A stretch of DNA of 64,000 nt from Borreliella yangtzensis (GTDB lineage: Bacteria > Spirochaetota > Spirochaetia > Borreliales > Borreliaceae): assembly GCF_014201775.1 (NCBI RefSeq), contig NZ_JACHFG010000001.1:52445-116444 (forward strand), in the 5' to 3' direction. Every line of letters starts with the position of its first letter. Position 1 is the stretch's first letter. Of this stretch, positions 38,003-46,468 are shown piece after piece. Made by a program: the position numbers and the translations under genes. The notes below the pieces were generated by a model. It saw only the letters and a list, made by a program, of their open reading frames with translations, was not told the origin of the DNA and made no database searches.

Positions 38003-38566
38003 TTAATTTTTACTTTGAGCAACTTTAACTTTTGCTGTTCTTAATATTCTATCGTTGTAGCAATAACCTTTTTGGTATACTTCTACTATTTCTGGATTTT
38101 TAATACCTTCTTGCTCTTCAATACTTATTGCTTCATGACGACTTGGGTCAAAATTTTCACCATTTTCCCCAAATTTTTTTAAATTATATTTTTTATCAAA
38201 GATTGATAGTATTTCATTTTCAATCATACTTATTCCTGTTAATAGGTTGTCAAAATCTTTAGATTTTTTTGAAGAGTTAATAGCTAGTTCTAGGTTATCA
38301 AGAAAATTAACGACATCTTTCATTATGGTTTCATTTGCAAATTTAACAAAATTATCTTTTTCTTTTTCTAATCTTTTTCTGAAGTTTTCAAATTCTGCTT
38401 GTTTTCTTAAATACAAATCTTTAAGATTGGAGATTTCATTTTCAAGCTCGGTAATTTTTTTATCAGAATTTACCAGATTTAAGTTTTCTTTTTTTTGAGA
38501 TTTTGTATTTTTGTTATCTTGTTTGTTAGGTTTTTCGGTTTCGGTTTTAGTTTCTTTTTTTTCCAT
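38003..38566 (-). CDS. grpE: Nucleotide exchange factor GrpE
   Basis: GrpE releases ADP from DnaK. The 187-residue protein has a charged, low-complexity N-terminus (about 1-35), a long helical dimerisation region with [20 protein letters not shown], and the C-terminal beta domain including the [14 protein letters not shown] motif, followed by [27 protein letters not shown] lies before the ATG. It is the first gene of the minus-strand chaperone operon. Confidence 0.96.
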   Translation of the reverse strand: MEKKETKTETEKPNKQDNKNTKSQKKENLNLVNSDKKITELENEISNLKDLYLRKQAEFENFRKRLEKEKDNFVKFANETIMKDVVNFLDNLELAINSSKKSKDFDNLLTGISMIENEILSIFDKKYNLKKFGENGENFDPSRHEAISIEEQEGIKNPEIVEVYQKGYCYNDRILRTAKVKVAQSKN

Positions 38567-38586
38567 TTTTCCTCCTTTGATAAAGC

Positions 38587-38615
38587 ATTTTATCTTTAAA
38601 AAAAAGATTTTACAA
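38587..38615 (-). promoter_or_regulatory. Sigma-70-type promoter of the grpE-dnaK-dnaJ operon
   Basis: On the minus strand, TTGTAA (38615-38610), a 17-base spacer containing eight T, and TAAAAT (38592-38587) precede grpE. The predicted start near 38580 leaves about 14 bases, enough for the AAGGAGG site. I see no CIRCE inverted repeat (TTAGCACTC-N9-GAGTGCTAA) here. Confidence 0.5.
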
Positions 38616-38899
38616 ATTTTTTTCTTTCTTAAAATTTACTGAAATTGATTCATTTTGATCATTTGCAAGCTATATATTTTTCTTAAGCTTTCAGCAATAG
38701 TGTTGTATTGATACATATTGTTATTTGGCAAAAATGTTCGTGTGTATTTTTTTGTCAAAATAAAAAATTTTAATTTTTTTATTTATCAGAGTATTTTTTG
38801 ATTTTGTGTGTTTTTAGTGCATTTATAAATACTTATTATTTTAGAATGTTGTTGAAATATGGATAGGTATTGGTTTTGCGAAGCTATTAAATTTTTTTA
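38616..38899. other. Divergent intergenic region between grpE and nadE, no gene seen
   Basis: This AT-rich stretch separates two divergent promoters. It has no open frame with a ribosome-binding site on either strand and no convincing inverted repeat, apart from the near-palindromic A/T run around 38764-38783. Confidence 0.5.
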
Positions 38900-38928
38900 T
38901 TGTAATTTAATGTGTTATTGCTTATTAT
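38900..38928 (+). promoter_or_regulatory. Promoter of nadE placed for a leaderless transcript
   Basis: TTGTAA (38900-38905), a 17-base spacer and TATTAT (38923-38928) precede the nadE ATG at 38935. Six bases separate the -10 box from the A of the ATG, so the expected start falls on the A itself. There is no Shine-Dalgarno sequence in between or upstream. Confidence 0.6.
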
Positions 38929-38934
38929 TTACCT

Positions 38935-40473
38935 ATGAAAATAAGCATTGCTCAAACGAAATACAGAGTTTTAGATTTTGATAAATGTATTGTTGATTTT
39001 AAAATTAATTATGATGAGGCTTTACTAAAAGGTACAGACGTTTTAGTCTTTCCTTCTATGTTTTTAGGCAATACTAAGCATGCTGAGTTGTTTGAGAGTT
39101 TTAAATATTCTCAAAATATATGTAAATTTATTGAATTTATGAAAAAACAGGTTAATGATAGTATTTTAGTTGTTTTTGGTCATAGTGTTTATGAGAGTGA
39201 TAAATTTGTAGATATTATTTCTGTCATCAGCAATCATGAAGTTATTTTAACTGTATCAAAATACAATTTACCCGAGTTTTTTATTTATAAGAATAATGTA
39301 TTTGCTGTATTAAATTTTGAGGATGATTTGTTATTTGGAGAATTAAGTCCCCAATTTGGCGAAAATTTAAAGAAGGTTCGGTATTTAATAGTACCATCCA
39401 AGTCTTATTTCACTAGGGAAAAAAATAATCTTAGGTTAAAATTCTTTGAAAGAATTGCTGTTGAGAATAATTTGGATGTTGTTTATTCGAATTTTTATGG
39501 AGTTGAAGATTCTGCAGTTTATGATGGATGTAGTTTTTTTATTAATAGTTTTGGAAAGATAAAACAAGCTAAAGGATTTGAATTTGATTTTATATCTAAT
39601 GATTCATTTCAAGATTTAAAATTTGATACATGTAATGGACTTTTTGAAAAAATTATTTTAGCAATATCTCTTGTTTTAAGAGAATATATTTATTTTGCGG
39701 GATTTTCTAAAGTGCATTTGGGGTTATCTGGGGGTATTGATTCTGCACTTGTTGCGTGTCTTGCATGTTTTGCTTTGGGCGCTGAGAATGTGGTTGGAAT
39801 TTCTATGCCTAGTAAATTTTCATCAGTAGATTCTATTTCTGATGCTAAAGAGCTTTCTAAAAAATTAGGTTTTAAGTTGCTTGAAATGCCAATAAAAGAT
39901 TTGTTTGAGGTAAGTAGTAAATTTTTTGAAGGTTATTTTGATGTTAAAGGCGTTACTGGAGAAAATTTACAAGCTCGATTAAGGGGACTTTTATTAATGT
40001 CTTATAGTAATTCTCAAAATTCTTTGCTTTTAAATACTGGCAATAAAAGTGAAATCGCAGTTGGTTATTGTACCCTATATGGGGATACTTGTGGGGGATT
40101 AGCTTTGATTGGAGATCTTTTTAAGACGGAAGTTTATAATCTTGCAAAATATATTAATGCAAAGTTCGGTGAATGTATTATTCCCATTAATATTATTTTA
40201 AAGGAGCCTTCAGCTGAGTTAAAGTTTGACCAAAAAGATAGTGATTATCTTCCAAAATATGAAGTTCTTGATGATATTTTAAATAGATATTTGATTGACA
40301 ATGAATCCGTAGATTCAATTTATCTTCATTTTGAAAAAGGTACAGTTGATAAAGTTTTAAATCTTTATTTTAAAAATGAATACAAAAGAAGACAAGGAGC
40401 TCCTATAGTTAAAGTTTCTAAAAAGACCTTTGGTTTTGAACTTTCGATTCCTATTTTAAATAATAGGGTTTGA
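38935..40473 (+). CDS. nadE: NAD+ synthetase with a degenerate glutaminase domain
   Basis: The enzyme converts deamido-NAD to NAD using ATP and an amide nitrogen. The 512-residue protein has a nitrilase-like N-terminal domain (about 1-235) and a synthetase domain with the ATP loop LGLSGGIDSALVA near residue 265. Glutamine-dependent enzymes need a Glu-Lys-Cys triad in the first domain. Here the Glu position reads VFPSMF (S41), Lys is kept in SKYNLP (K109), and the Cys position reads LNFEDD (F128). It therefore probably uses free ammonia. The N-terminus MKISIAQTKYRVLDF matches nitrilase folds, so the SD-less ATG is trustworthy. Confidence 0.93.
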   Translation: MKISIAQTKYRVLDFDKCIVDFKINYDEALLKGTDVLVFPSMFLGNTKHAELFESFKYSQNICKFIEFMKKQVNDSILVVFGHSVYESDKFVDIISVISNHEVILTVSKYNLPEFFIYKNNVFAVLNFEDDLLFGELSPQFGENLKKVRYLIVPSKSYFTREKNNLRLKFFERIAVENNLDVVYSNFYGVEDSAVYDGCSFFINSFGKIKQAKGFEFDFISNDSFQDLKFDTCNGLFEKIILAISLVLREYIYFAGFSKVHLGLSGGIDSALVACLACFALGAENVVGISMPSKFSSVDSISDAKELSKKLGFKLLEMPIKDLFEVSSKFFEGYFDVKGVTGENLQARLRGLLLMSYSNSQNSLLLNTGNKSEIAVGYCTLYGDTCGGLALIGDLFKTEVYNLAKYINAKFGECIIPINIILKEPSAELKFDQKDSDYLPKYEVLDDILNRYLIDNESVDSIYLHFEKGTVDKVLNLYFKNEYKRRQGAPIVKVSKKTFGFELSIPILNNRV

Positions 40474-40958
40474 AATTATAGTTATAGTAGGTTTTAATTG
40501 TTTAAATTTTATTAATAGTATTTTTTAAGGGAAAAATTTGAGATTTAATATTATTTAATGTGTTTGAAAGGTCTTTAAAATGTTTTTATGGATCTAATTG
40601 TTTTAGTTTGAGTTGTTAAAAGTGAAATTAATTTAGCTTTGAGTTTGCTCAAGTTTTTTAAAAAGAATTTTCTTTTAGAAAAGATATTTATTATTGTTGT
40701 ATTAAAAATAGAGGACAATGAGTATTGTTAGGGTCTCGTTTAAGAGAAATTTGATTAGTTTTTAAAGAGTCTATATTCTTAAATATTAGATTTTAAGATT
40801 AAAAATTTTATTAAAAAGAAGCAAGTTAAAGGTTAATAACAAAGTTATTTAAAGCTGTTATTTTAGAACACAAAGTATCTTAAGAGCAATATAATAATAA
40901 GTTATTAATTTGAAATCTATTTAGTATATATATTTGATTGTAGTATAGGAGTAGATTT
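40474..40958. other. Gene-poor intergenic stretch after nadE
   Basis: About 485 bases of A/T-rich sequence hold no open frame with a plausible start site on either strand. I see only a minor AATAAC-AAA-GTTATT repeat near 40838-40852, and no clear terminator for nadE. Confidence 0.5.
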
Positions 40959-41045
40959 TTGCTTGATATATTTAAATTATTAATTAATTTTTTAATTTTT
41001 ATGTTATGGCAGTTGGTAATAATACAATCCTTTTTGAAGTATTAA
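40959..41045 (+). CDS. Possible 28-residue hydrophobic peptide
   Basis: A TTG at 40959 follows AGGAG with an 8-base gap and opens a frame reading MLDIFKLLINFLIFMLWQLV and eight more residues (IIQSFLKY). The peptide is nearly all hydrophobic, like a single membrane helix. It could be a small membrane peptide, a remnant of a decayed gene, or chance in A/T-rich DNA. No promoter is obvious just upstream. Confidence 0.25.
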   Translation: MLDIFKLLINFLIFMLWQLVIIQSFLKY

Positions 41046-41065
41046 ATTATTTCAATAGTTATTTA

Positions 41066-41093
41066 TTGAGTTTAAAAGTGATATGCGTATTAC
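41066..41093 (+). promoter_or_regulatory. Possible promoter of a short transcription unit
   Basis: TTGAGT (41066-41071), a 16-base spacer and TATTAC (41088-41093) match the consensus at 4/6 each. A start near 41100 would lead into the small frame at 41116 and the hairpin at 41237. Confidence 0.3.
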
Positions 41094-41115
41094 ATTATTG
41101 TGTGGGATTTTGAAT

Positions 41116-41190
41116 ATGAAAGCTAGAAAAATGAAATTTTCTTTAAGCCCCTACTTCATTCCATTGGTTTTAATTTTGATGGGATTTTAG
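41116..41190 (+). CDS. Possible 24-residue peptide or decayed membrane/lipoprotein gene start
   Basis: ATG 41116 opens MKARKMKFSLSPYFIPLVLI and four more residues (LMGF), then TAG. It has the shape of a signal peptide: basic start and hydrophobic core. If one T of the TTTT before the stop is dropped, the frame runs on for about 23 more codons to a TAA just before the hairpin. It may therefore be a frameshifted short gene. No family is recognised. Confidence 0.25.
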   Translation: MKARKMKFSLSPYFIPLVLILMGF

Positions 41191-41236
41191 ACTTGAATCA
41201 AAAGATATTACTTTTGAAATTGTAAGATATATATGG

Positions 41237-41278
41237 CTGAGAAAAAGAGTTTGTGTTTAATAGATTTTCTCAGTTTTT
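41237..41278 (+). terminator. Intrinsic terminator in the nadE-suhB gap
   Basis: CTGAGAAAA (41237-41245) pairs perfectly with TTTTCTCAG (41265-41273) around a 19-base loop, and TTTTT follows. This is a convincing rho-independent terminator on the plus strand, although no annotated gene ends within 700 bases upstream. It implies a short transcript in this gap. Confidence 0.55.
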
Positions 41279-41420
41279 GCTATTTAATTGAGTCTATAAG
41301 ATTGAGAATAAAAAAATTTTAGGGGATAGATATTTATGATTTTTATACTATCTTTAGTAGAAAAAGATTCTAATTTATAACATTTTGTTTTATAGATGAT
41401 TTATTAAAAAATAGCGAATT

Positions 41421-41448
41421 TTGCAAAAGTTATGCTTTTAGATATGAT
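41421..41448 (+). promoter_or_regulatory. Promoter of the inositol-monophosphatase-like gene
   Basis: TTGCAA (41421-41426), a 16-base spacer and TATGAT (41443-41448) match at 4/6 and 5/6. The predicted start near 41455 gives a leader of about 41 bases to ATG 41496. Confidence 0.45.
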
Positions 41449-41495
41449 TTTTTTCAATTTTGGAATTTATTCTTAATAAAAGAATCGAGATAAAA

Positions 41496-42350
41496 ATGGA
41501 TTGGGATTTCGAAAAAATTATATTTTTATTAAATGAGTCAACTAAGCTTGCATTAAGTGGTTGTGATAAGTTAAGTTTAAGTTTTAAATCTGATGGATCT
41601 ATTGTGACTCAGGTTGATAAACAGATTGAGCAATTTTTATCTAAAGAAATCAAAAAGCCTGGCAGTTTTATTCTTGGAGAAGAGACAATATATACTTATG
41701 GAGAAGAGTATATCAAAGATGCGTTAATGTCAAAGTGTACTTTTATTATTGATCCGATTGATGGAACTTCTTCTTTTGCAGCAGGTCTTCCTTCATATGG
41801 AATATCACTAGCGTATGCTAATGGTGGAAAAATTATTGAAGGAGCTATTTCTCTCCCTTTAAGCGGAGAGTTTTTTATTACTTTTAAAGATAGTGTATTT
41901 TATGCTAAAAAAAACATTGGTAGTTATCCTTTAAAAAAAGATTTTAATAAGTTTATTTTTACTAATTCTGAATGTTATAACACCCACAGTTTGCTTGCAG
42001 TTTCAAAGTCTATTATAAGGTCGTTTAATCTCAATGTTTCCTCTCATATCCATATTAATGGCTCTTGTGTTTATTCTTTTGCTAAGCTTTTTACAGGTTC
42101 TTATAAGGCCTATTTTTCTTTTGTGGGACTTTGGGATATTGCGGCGTGTTTAGCTATTGGGGATAAATTGGGTATGGTTGGCGAATTTTATTGTGGCAAT
42201 AAGATGACATTAGATATCCTAGATTCAATGTACATTTTAGAGTCTAATAATCATAAGAGATGGTCCTTGAAAGATTTTTTTATTTATTCTGATAACAAAT
42301 CAACAATAGATGTTGTAAGAAAAACCGCGAATAAAAAATTTAATAAGTAA
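41496..42350 (+). CDS. Inositol monophosphatase family protein
   Basis: The family is Mg2+-dependent and dephosphorylates inositol phosphates, PAP or sugar phosphates. The 284-residue protein has all metal-site motifs: the GEET glutamates, DPIDGTSSF with the DPxDGT core, and the WDIAACLAI motif near the C-terminus. I choose ATG 41496 (MDWDFEKIIFLLNE). A TTG at 41460 adds 12 residues but lies only a few bases from the predicted transcript start. The substrate is not determined, and the SuhB versus CysQ assignment is open. Confidence 0.85.
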   Translation: MDWDFEKIIFLLNESTKLALSGCDKLSLSFKSDGSIVTQVDKQIEQFLSKEIKKPGSFILGEETIYTYGEEYIKDALMSKCTFIIDPIDGTSSFAAGLPSYGISLAYANGGKIIEGAISLPLSGEFFITFKDSVFYAKKNIGSYPLKKDFNKFIFTNSECYNTHSLLAVSKSIIRSFNLNVSSHIHINGSCVYSFAKLFTGSYKAYFSFVGLWDIAACLAIGDKLGMVGEFYCGNKMTLDILDSMYILESNNHKRWSLKDFFIYSDNKSTIDVVRKTANKKFNK

Positions 42351-42376
42351 GATCTTTAAAAAGAATTTGAAAATGG

Positions 42377-42799
42377 TTATTTATGTTTTGCAGTTTTATT
42401 GTTATTAGATTCAATGCCTAGTGTTTTGATTAGCTTATTTAAGGTCCAGCTTGAAAATTTTATGTAAAGCATTTTAATTGGATTTTTTGTATATTTTTTT
42501 AGCACTTTTAAAGATTCTATATTCATTATAGCTATTATTTCCTTTAATATTTTGGGCAAATTGTTGAAAATTTTAGAACCAACCTTATGTCCTTCTAGAA
42601 TAAAATTTTGAAGAGTTATTTGATCTTTTTTTTGCAGGCGTCTCATATATAATTTTAAAATACGCTCTTGTGATTTCATAATTTCTGAATTAATTAGTTC
42701 TTGTTTTTTGGTAATTTTTTTCTTGTTTTCAATAACGGGTTTTTTAGGTAGAGACTTATAAGGATTTGTTCCTGGAATATAATTTTTAGGAATTTTCAT
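42377..42799 (-). CDS. Small basic hypothetical protein
   Basis: I start this gene at ATG 42799 (140 residues, MKIPKNYIPGTNPYKSL), because AGGAG lies eight bases upstream on the minus strand. The frame is open to 42862 but without a ribosome-binding site. The product is very lysine-rich, helical, and has no signal peptide. The pattern KSQERILKLYMRRLQKK in the middle suggests a helix that could bind nucleic acid or membranes. No family is recognised. It is divergent from the gene at 42904. Confidence 0.65.
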   Translation of the reverse strand: MKIPKNYIPGTNPYKSLPKKPVIENKKKITKKQELINSEIMKSQERILKLYMRRLQKKDQITLQNFILEGHKVGSKIFNNLPKILKEIIAIMNIESLKVLKKYTKNPIKMLYIKFSSWTLNKLIKTLGIESNNNKTAKHK

Positions 42800-42868
42800 A
42801 TACTTTGCTCCTACACAACTAGCTAACTTATACAGTTTATTATTTTTTTTGTTTTTATGCAATCAATA

Positions 42869-42897
42869 TTGATATTTTAATTTTTTACGATTAGAAT
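42869..42897 (+). promoter_or_regulatory. Promoter of the 604-residue gene, placed for a leaderless transcript
   Basis: TTGATA (42869-42874), a 17-base spacer and TAGAAT (42892-42897) match at 5/6 each. Exactly six bases follow before ATG 42904, the same geometry as at nadE. No Shine-Dalgarno sequence is present. Confidence 0.6.
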
Positions 42898-42903
42898 CAT
42901 CAT

Positions 42904-44718
42904 ATGAAGGGGTTTTTAAGGGTAGGAGTTTTTAATTTATTACTTGGTGTTTTAATATTATTTGTTGTTATCTTTTTGCAATTTAGGAATTTGAATGTAA
43001 ATATATTTTTTTTAAAAGATGTAAAATTAGAAGTAAATAACAAGGTTGAAAATAGTGAATATATTTTAAATGATATTGTTATTAATGTTAGAGGACTTAG
43101 GATACTTTTGTCCAAGCTTAACCCACTTATTGTTTTAGAAACCGGGTTAAATCTTTTGCCCATTTCTTATAAAGTGCAAGACATGGGTATTTATGTTTAT
43201 TTCGAGAATAATATTTTTTTAGGATTTTTATTTGACTCAGAAAATAATTTTAGTATTGAATCAAATCTTTCAAAAAGCTTTTTGTTAAGCTACGAGGTTG
43301 AAGATCATTATACAGTTTTATTAGATAAGCCCACTATTTCAATAAGACAAGGAGAAAATTTGGAATATAAAGTTTTTTTAGGAGAAAATGTAAAAATAAG
43401 AAAAAAAGATATTTTAATTTCTCCTCAATCAACATTTAGAATTGGTAATGTTATTTATATCGATTCTTCAAAGAAAAATGTTCCAAATTTCATTATAGAG
43501 GGCAATCATAGCAATATATTGGATCATTCTGTTATGCATTCAAAAATTAAAGAAGTGGATAGTAAAATTTTTAATGACACTTTAAATAATTTTAGACAAA
43601 GTGCTTATGATTCTTGGAATAATCCTGTTAATTTTAATGTTTCAAAGGGAGGGTGGTTTAAATACGGAGCTTATGGCTTTGATGAAAATCTAATGGTTTG
43701 TTTTTTAGCAGAATCTTTAGTTAGAGGAGAGCACGAATCAATATTTTTAAAATTAGATTCTTTATTGGTTAAAAATGAACATAAACTGACTTATTTAAGT
43801 TTAAATTATTATGCTAATTCAGATCAAATTGATAAATTTTTTTCTTATTTATCAAGAAATAAAACTTTTATTGACTCTCTTGAGAAAGATAGACTTGTGG
43901 TTTATTTAAAGGAGGATCCTCGTCTTTTAGAAAAAATTTTTTTATCAGAAAACATTTCCAAATTGAATGATGCGTTAAGGATTCTCAGAGATCCTAAAAA
44001 AATATTAAGTTCTAAGTTTGATTTTAATCAAACTTACAATATTCTTTTTAATTATCTTACATTTCTTAAGATTAGCAATGATGATTCTGTTTATTCAAGT
44101 TTTAAAAAGGAACTTTATAGATTTGTATTCACAATATTTGGTGTCACAGATAAAGGAAAAGTTTATATTTTAAATAATAGTATTAATTCATCTGATGTTA
44201 TTGAGTATACATTAAAGATTTCTGGGATTCTTAAAAGAATAGCATCTTATTTAAAAGATAATTTAATATTAAAGCTTTCAAATAATATTATTTATTATTC
44301 TTTAATTAGTGATTATGTTAAAGAAATTCCTTATGAAAATTATTATTCTGATATTATTGATAATAAATATATTCCCCAATTTATCTTTATTTCTGACCAT
44401 GGGTCTATAAGATGGATATATGCTGCGTCTAAGGTTTTAGACAGTGAAATTACTGACGCTAAAGTTATAATTAATTTTGATCAGGAGATTAATTATTCAA
44501 ATTATATATTTTTTGGAAATATTTTAAATCCAACTTTAGTAAGATTTAGAGAAATTGATTGGTTTACAGATTATAAGTTTTACATATATTCTGATGGTTG
44601 GAAGTATTATCCTTTGAGTAAAATTTTGGTTATTAAAGCAACACCTAAGAAAAAGAAGATCCTTAATCTTTTATTAAGATTTGACAAAATTCCAAAAAGA
44701 ATAAATATTTATGAATGA
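42904..44718 (+). CDS. Membrane-anchored hypothetical protein, mostly extracytoplasmic
   Basis: The 604-residue product has one hydrophobic segment at about 8-27 (VFNLLLGVLILFVVIFLQF) and then a long hydrophilic, mixed alpha/beta region. It looks like an N-terminally anchored periplasmic protein. A region near 150-230 has short alternating strands with charged turns (LDKPTISIRQGENLEYKVFL), suggesting beta-sandwich modules; the middle part is helical. I recognise no family. The ATG lacks a Shine-Dalgarno and sits at the predicted transcript start. It overlaps coaX by eight bases, so the two are co-expressed. Confidence 0.75.
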   Translation: MKGFLRVGVFNLLLGVLILFVVIFLQFRNLNVNIFFLKDVKLEVNNKVENSEYILNDIVINVRGLRILLSKLNPLIVLETGLNLLPISYKVQDMGIYVYFENNIFLGFLFDSENNFSIESNLSKSFLLSYEVEDHYTVLLDKPTISIRQGENLEYKVFLGENVKIRKKDILISPQSTFRIGNVIYIDSSKKNVPNFIIEGNHSNILDHSVMHSKIKEVDSKIFNDTLNNFRQSAYDSWNNPVNFNVSKGGWFKYGAYGFDENLMVCFLAESLVRGEHESIFLKLDSLLVKNEHKLTYLSLNYYANSDQIDKFFSYLSRNKTFIDSLEKDRLVVYLKEDPRLLEKIFLSENISKLNDALRILRDPKKILSSKFDFNQTYNILFNYLTFLKISNDDSVYSSFKKELYRFVFTIFGVTDKGKVYILNNSINSSDVIEYTLKISGILKRIASYLKDNLILKLSNNIIYYSLISDYVKEIPYENYYSDIIDNKYIPQFIFISDHGSIRWIYAASKVLDSEITDAKVIINFDQEINYSNYIFFGNILNPTLVRFREIDWFTDYKFYIYSDGWKYYPLSKILVIKATPKKKKILNLLLRFDKIPKRINIYE

Positions 44719-45499
44719 TCCTATATTAGCAGAGTTGGTAATTGATATTGGAAATACTAGTATTGCTTTTGCCTTATTTAAAAACAATAAAGTTAATTTA
44801 TTTATTAAAATGAAGACAAATCTTATGTTAGGGTATGATGAGGCTTATAGGTTTTTTGAAGAAAAACTTGATTTTAATGTAAATCAAGTTTTTATAAGCA
44901 GCGTTGTCCCTGTTCTTAATGGAATATTTGGAAATGTCATTTTTTCTTTTTTTAAGGTAAAGCCCCTGTTTATTAGTTTTGATTTGGATTATAAATTAAC
45001 ATTTAATCCTTACAAAAGTGGTAAATTTTTGTTAGGTTCAGATGTTTTTGCTAATCTTATCGCAGCCATTGAAAATTATTCATTAGAGAATGCTTTAGTA
45101 GTAGATCTTGGTACGGCTTGTACTATTTTTGCTGTTAGTAGGCATGATGGAATACTTGGCGGTCTTATTAATTCGGGTCCTTTGATAAATTTAAATTCTT
45201 TATTAGATAAAGCATATCTTTTGAGGAAATTTCCCATAAGCACCCCAAGTAATCTTTTAGAGAGAACTACGTCTGGGAGCGTAAATAGTGGTTTGTTTTA
45301 TCAATATAAGTATTTAATAGAAGGTGTTTATCATGATATTAAAAAGATTTATAAAAAAGAATTTAATTTGATAATTACTGGAGGCAATGCAAGCCTACTT
45401 CTGCCATTAATTGATATAAGTTTTATTTTTAATATCCATTTAACCGTAGAAGGTATTAGAATTTTAGGAAATTCTATTGTCTTTAAGTGTATTAATTGA
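44711..45499 (+). CDS. coaX: Type III pantothenate kinase
   Basis: CoaX catalyses the first step of coenzyme A synthesis. The 262-residue protein has the ASKHA-fold motifs of the family: VIDIGNTSIAFALF at the N-terminus (phosphate loop), VVDLGTACTIFAV in the centre with the catalytic Asp, GGLINSGP after it, and ITGGNASLLLPLI near the C-terminus. Length is typical. Its start lies inside the end of the preceding gene. This form of the enzyme is feedback-resistant and K+-dependent in other bacteria. Confidence 0.93.
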   Translation: MNDPILAELVIDIGNTSIAFALFKNNKVNLFIKMKTNLMLGYDEAYRFFEEKLDFNVNQVFISSVVPVLNGIFGNVIFSFFKVKPLFISFDLDYKLTFNPYKSGKFLLGSDVFANLIAAIENYSLENALVVDLGTACTIFAVSRHDGILGGLINSGPLINLNSLLDKAYLLRKFPISTPSNLLERTTSGSVNSGLFYQYKYLIEGVYHDIKKIYKKEFNLIITGGNASLLLPLIDISFIFNIHLTVEGIRILGNSIVFKCIN

Positions 45500-45520
45500 A
45501 ATATTTATTTTTATAAAGTT

Positions 45521-46468
45521 TTAAATCTTTTTGTTAAATAAGTTTGGAAAATTTTGTGTTTGATGATTAAAATTATCTAAGATTGATGTAGTCTCTTTGT
45601 ATGCTTCTTCATTAATTTCTGCTTTAAATGAATTTAAGTTTGATTCTACATAACTTTCCTTGCTGAAGCCCACTATAAATCCATTTAATTTTGTTTTTTT
45701 GAGCCATGAATATGTTAATTCTAAAATTGTTAAGTTGTTTTTCTTTGCTATCTTTGCAAGTTCATTTATTGTTTTTAAAGTATAAGGCCAAATTTCTTTT
45801 TTAAAAAGTATCAATTTTTTTGTTATATTATCATTAAATTTATTTTTGTCTTTTATATTAGCTTTAGATAAAAGTCCTTGAGCAATTGTTGAATATGATA
45901 TGGTTGCAATATTATTGTCTTCACAGTAAGGGATTACATCTTTTTCTTTATTTCTAAATAAGGGGTTGTATCCTATTTGGTTTACATCAATTTTGCAAAC
46001 TTTTTTTACGCTTTCCATGTGCGATATTTCAAAATTACTTACACCTACGTATTTTATTTTTTCTTTTGCTCTCATTTCTTCAAGAAATGATGCGATTGGT
46101 CTTAGATCAAAATCGGTTTTAGGCCAGTGTATATAGTAAATATCTATATAATCAGTTTTTAAATTTTTAAGACTTTCATTAAAGTTCTTTGTATATTCTG
46201 AAATTTCCATTGGGTAGCATTTACTTGCAATTAAAATATTTTCTCTTATTGTTGGATTTTCTGCTATTATTTCACCAATTATTTTTTCTGAAATTCCATT
46301 TCCATAAGCTTTTGCAGTATCAATATTTCTAATTCCGTGATCATATGCTTTTTTTAATATTTTTTTGGCCGTTTCTTTTTTAACCTGTTTAAAATATCCC
46401 CCTCCAAATTGCCAAGACCCTAAAATTATTTTGCTATAAGTATTTATTTTTTCTTTAAGATTGTTCAT
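45521..46468 (-). CDS. Aldo/keto reductase
   Basis: This NAD(P)H-dependent oxidoreductase is a TIM barrel of 315 residues. The catalytic tetrad is visible: Asp and Tyr in NIDTAKAYGNG, Lys in ILIASKCYP, and His in YYIHWPKT. The C-terminal NADP-binding loop has FIVGFSKESYVESNL. AAGGAGA precedes the ATG. It appears to be a single-gene unit, convergent with coaX (21-base gap). Substrate is unknown; a general aldehyde-reducing role is the usual guess. Confidence 0.9.
   Translation of the reverse strand: MNNLKEKINTYSKIILGSWQFGGGYFKQVKKETAKKILKKAYDHGIRNIDTAKAYGNGISEKIIGEIIAENPTIRENILIASKCYPMEISEYTKNFNESLKNLKTDYIDIYYIHWPKTDFDLRPIASFLEEMRAKEKIKYVGVSNFEISHMESVKKVCKIDVNQIGYNPLFRNKEKDVIPYCEDNNIATISYSTIAQGLLSKANIKDKNKFNDNITKKLILFKKEIWPYTLKTINELAKIAKKNNLTILELTYSWLKKTKLNGFIVGFSKESYVESNLNSFKAEINEEAYKETTSILDNFNHQTQNFPNLFNKKI

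Noticed and set aside
38567..38934. A CIRCE operator for the chaperone operon
   Set aside because: No TTAGCACTC-N9-GAGTGCTAA-like repeat found on either strand.
41375..41493. A 38-codon open frame before the inositol-monophosphatase gene
   Set aside because: It has no start codon or ribosome-binding site and overlaps the better-supported promoter and gene start.
42800..42862. A 21-residue longer start for the small basic protein
   Set aside because: Only the internal ATG at 42799 has a Shine-Dalgarno (AGGAG, 8 bases upstream).
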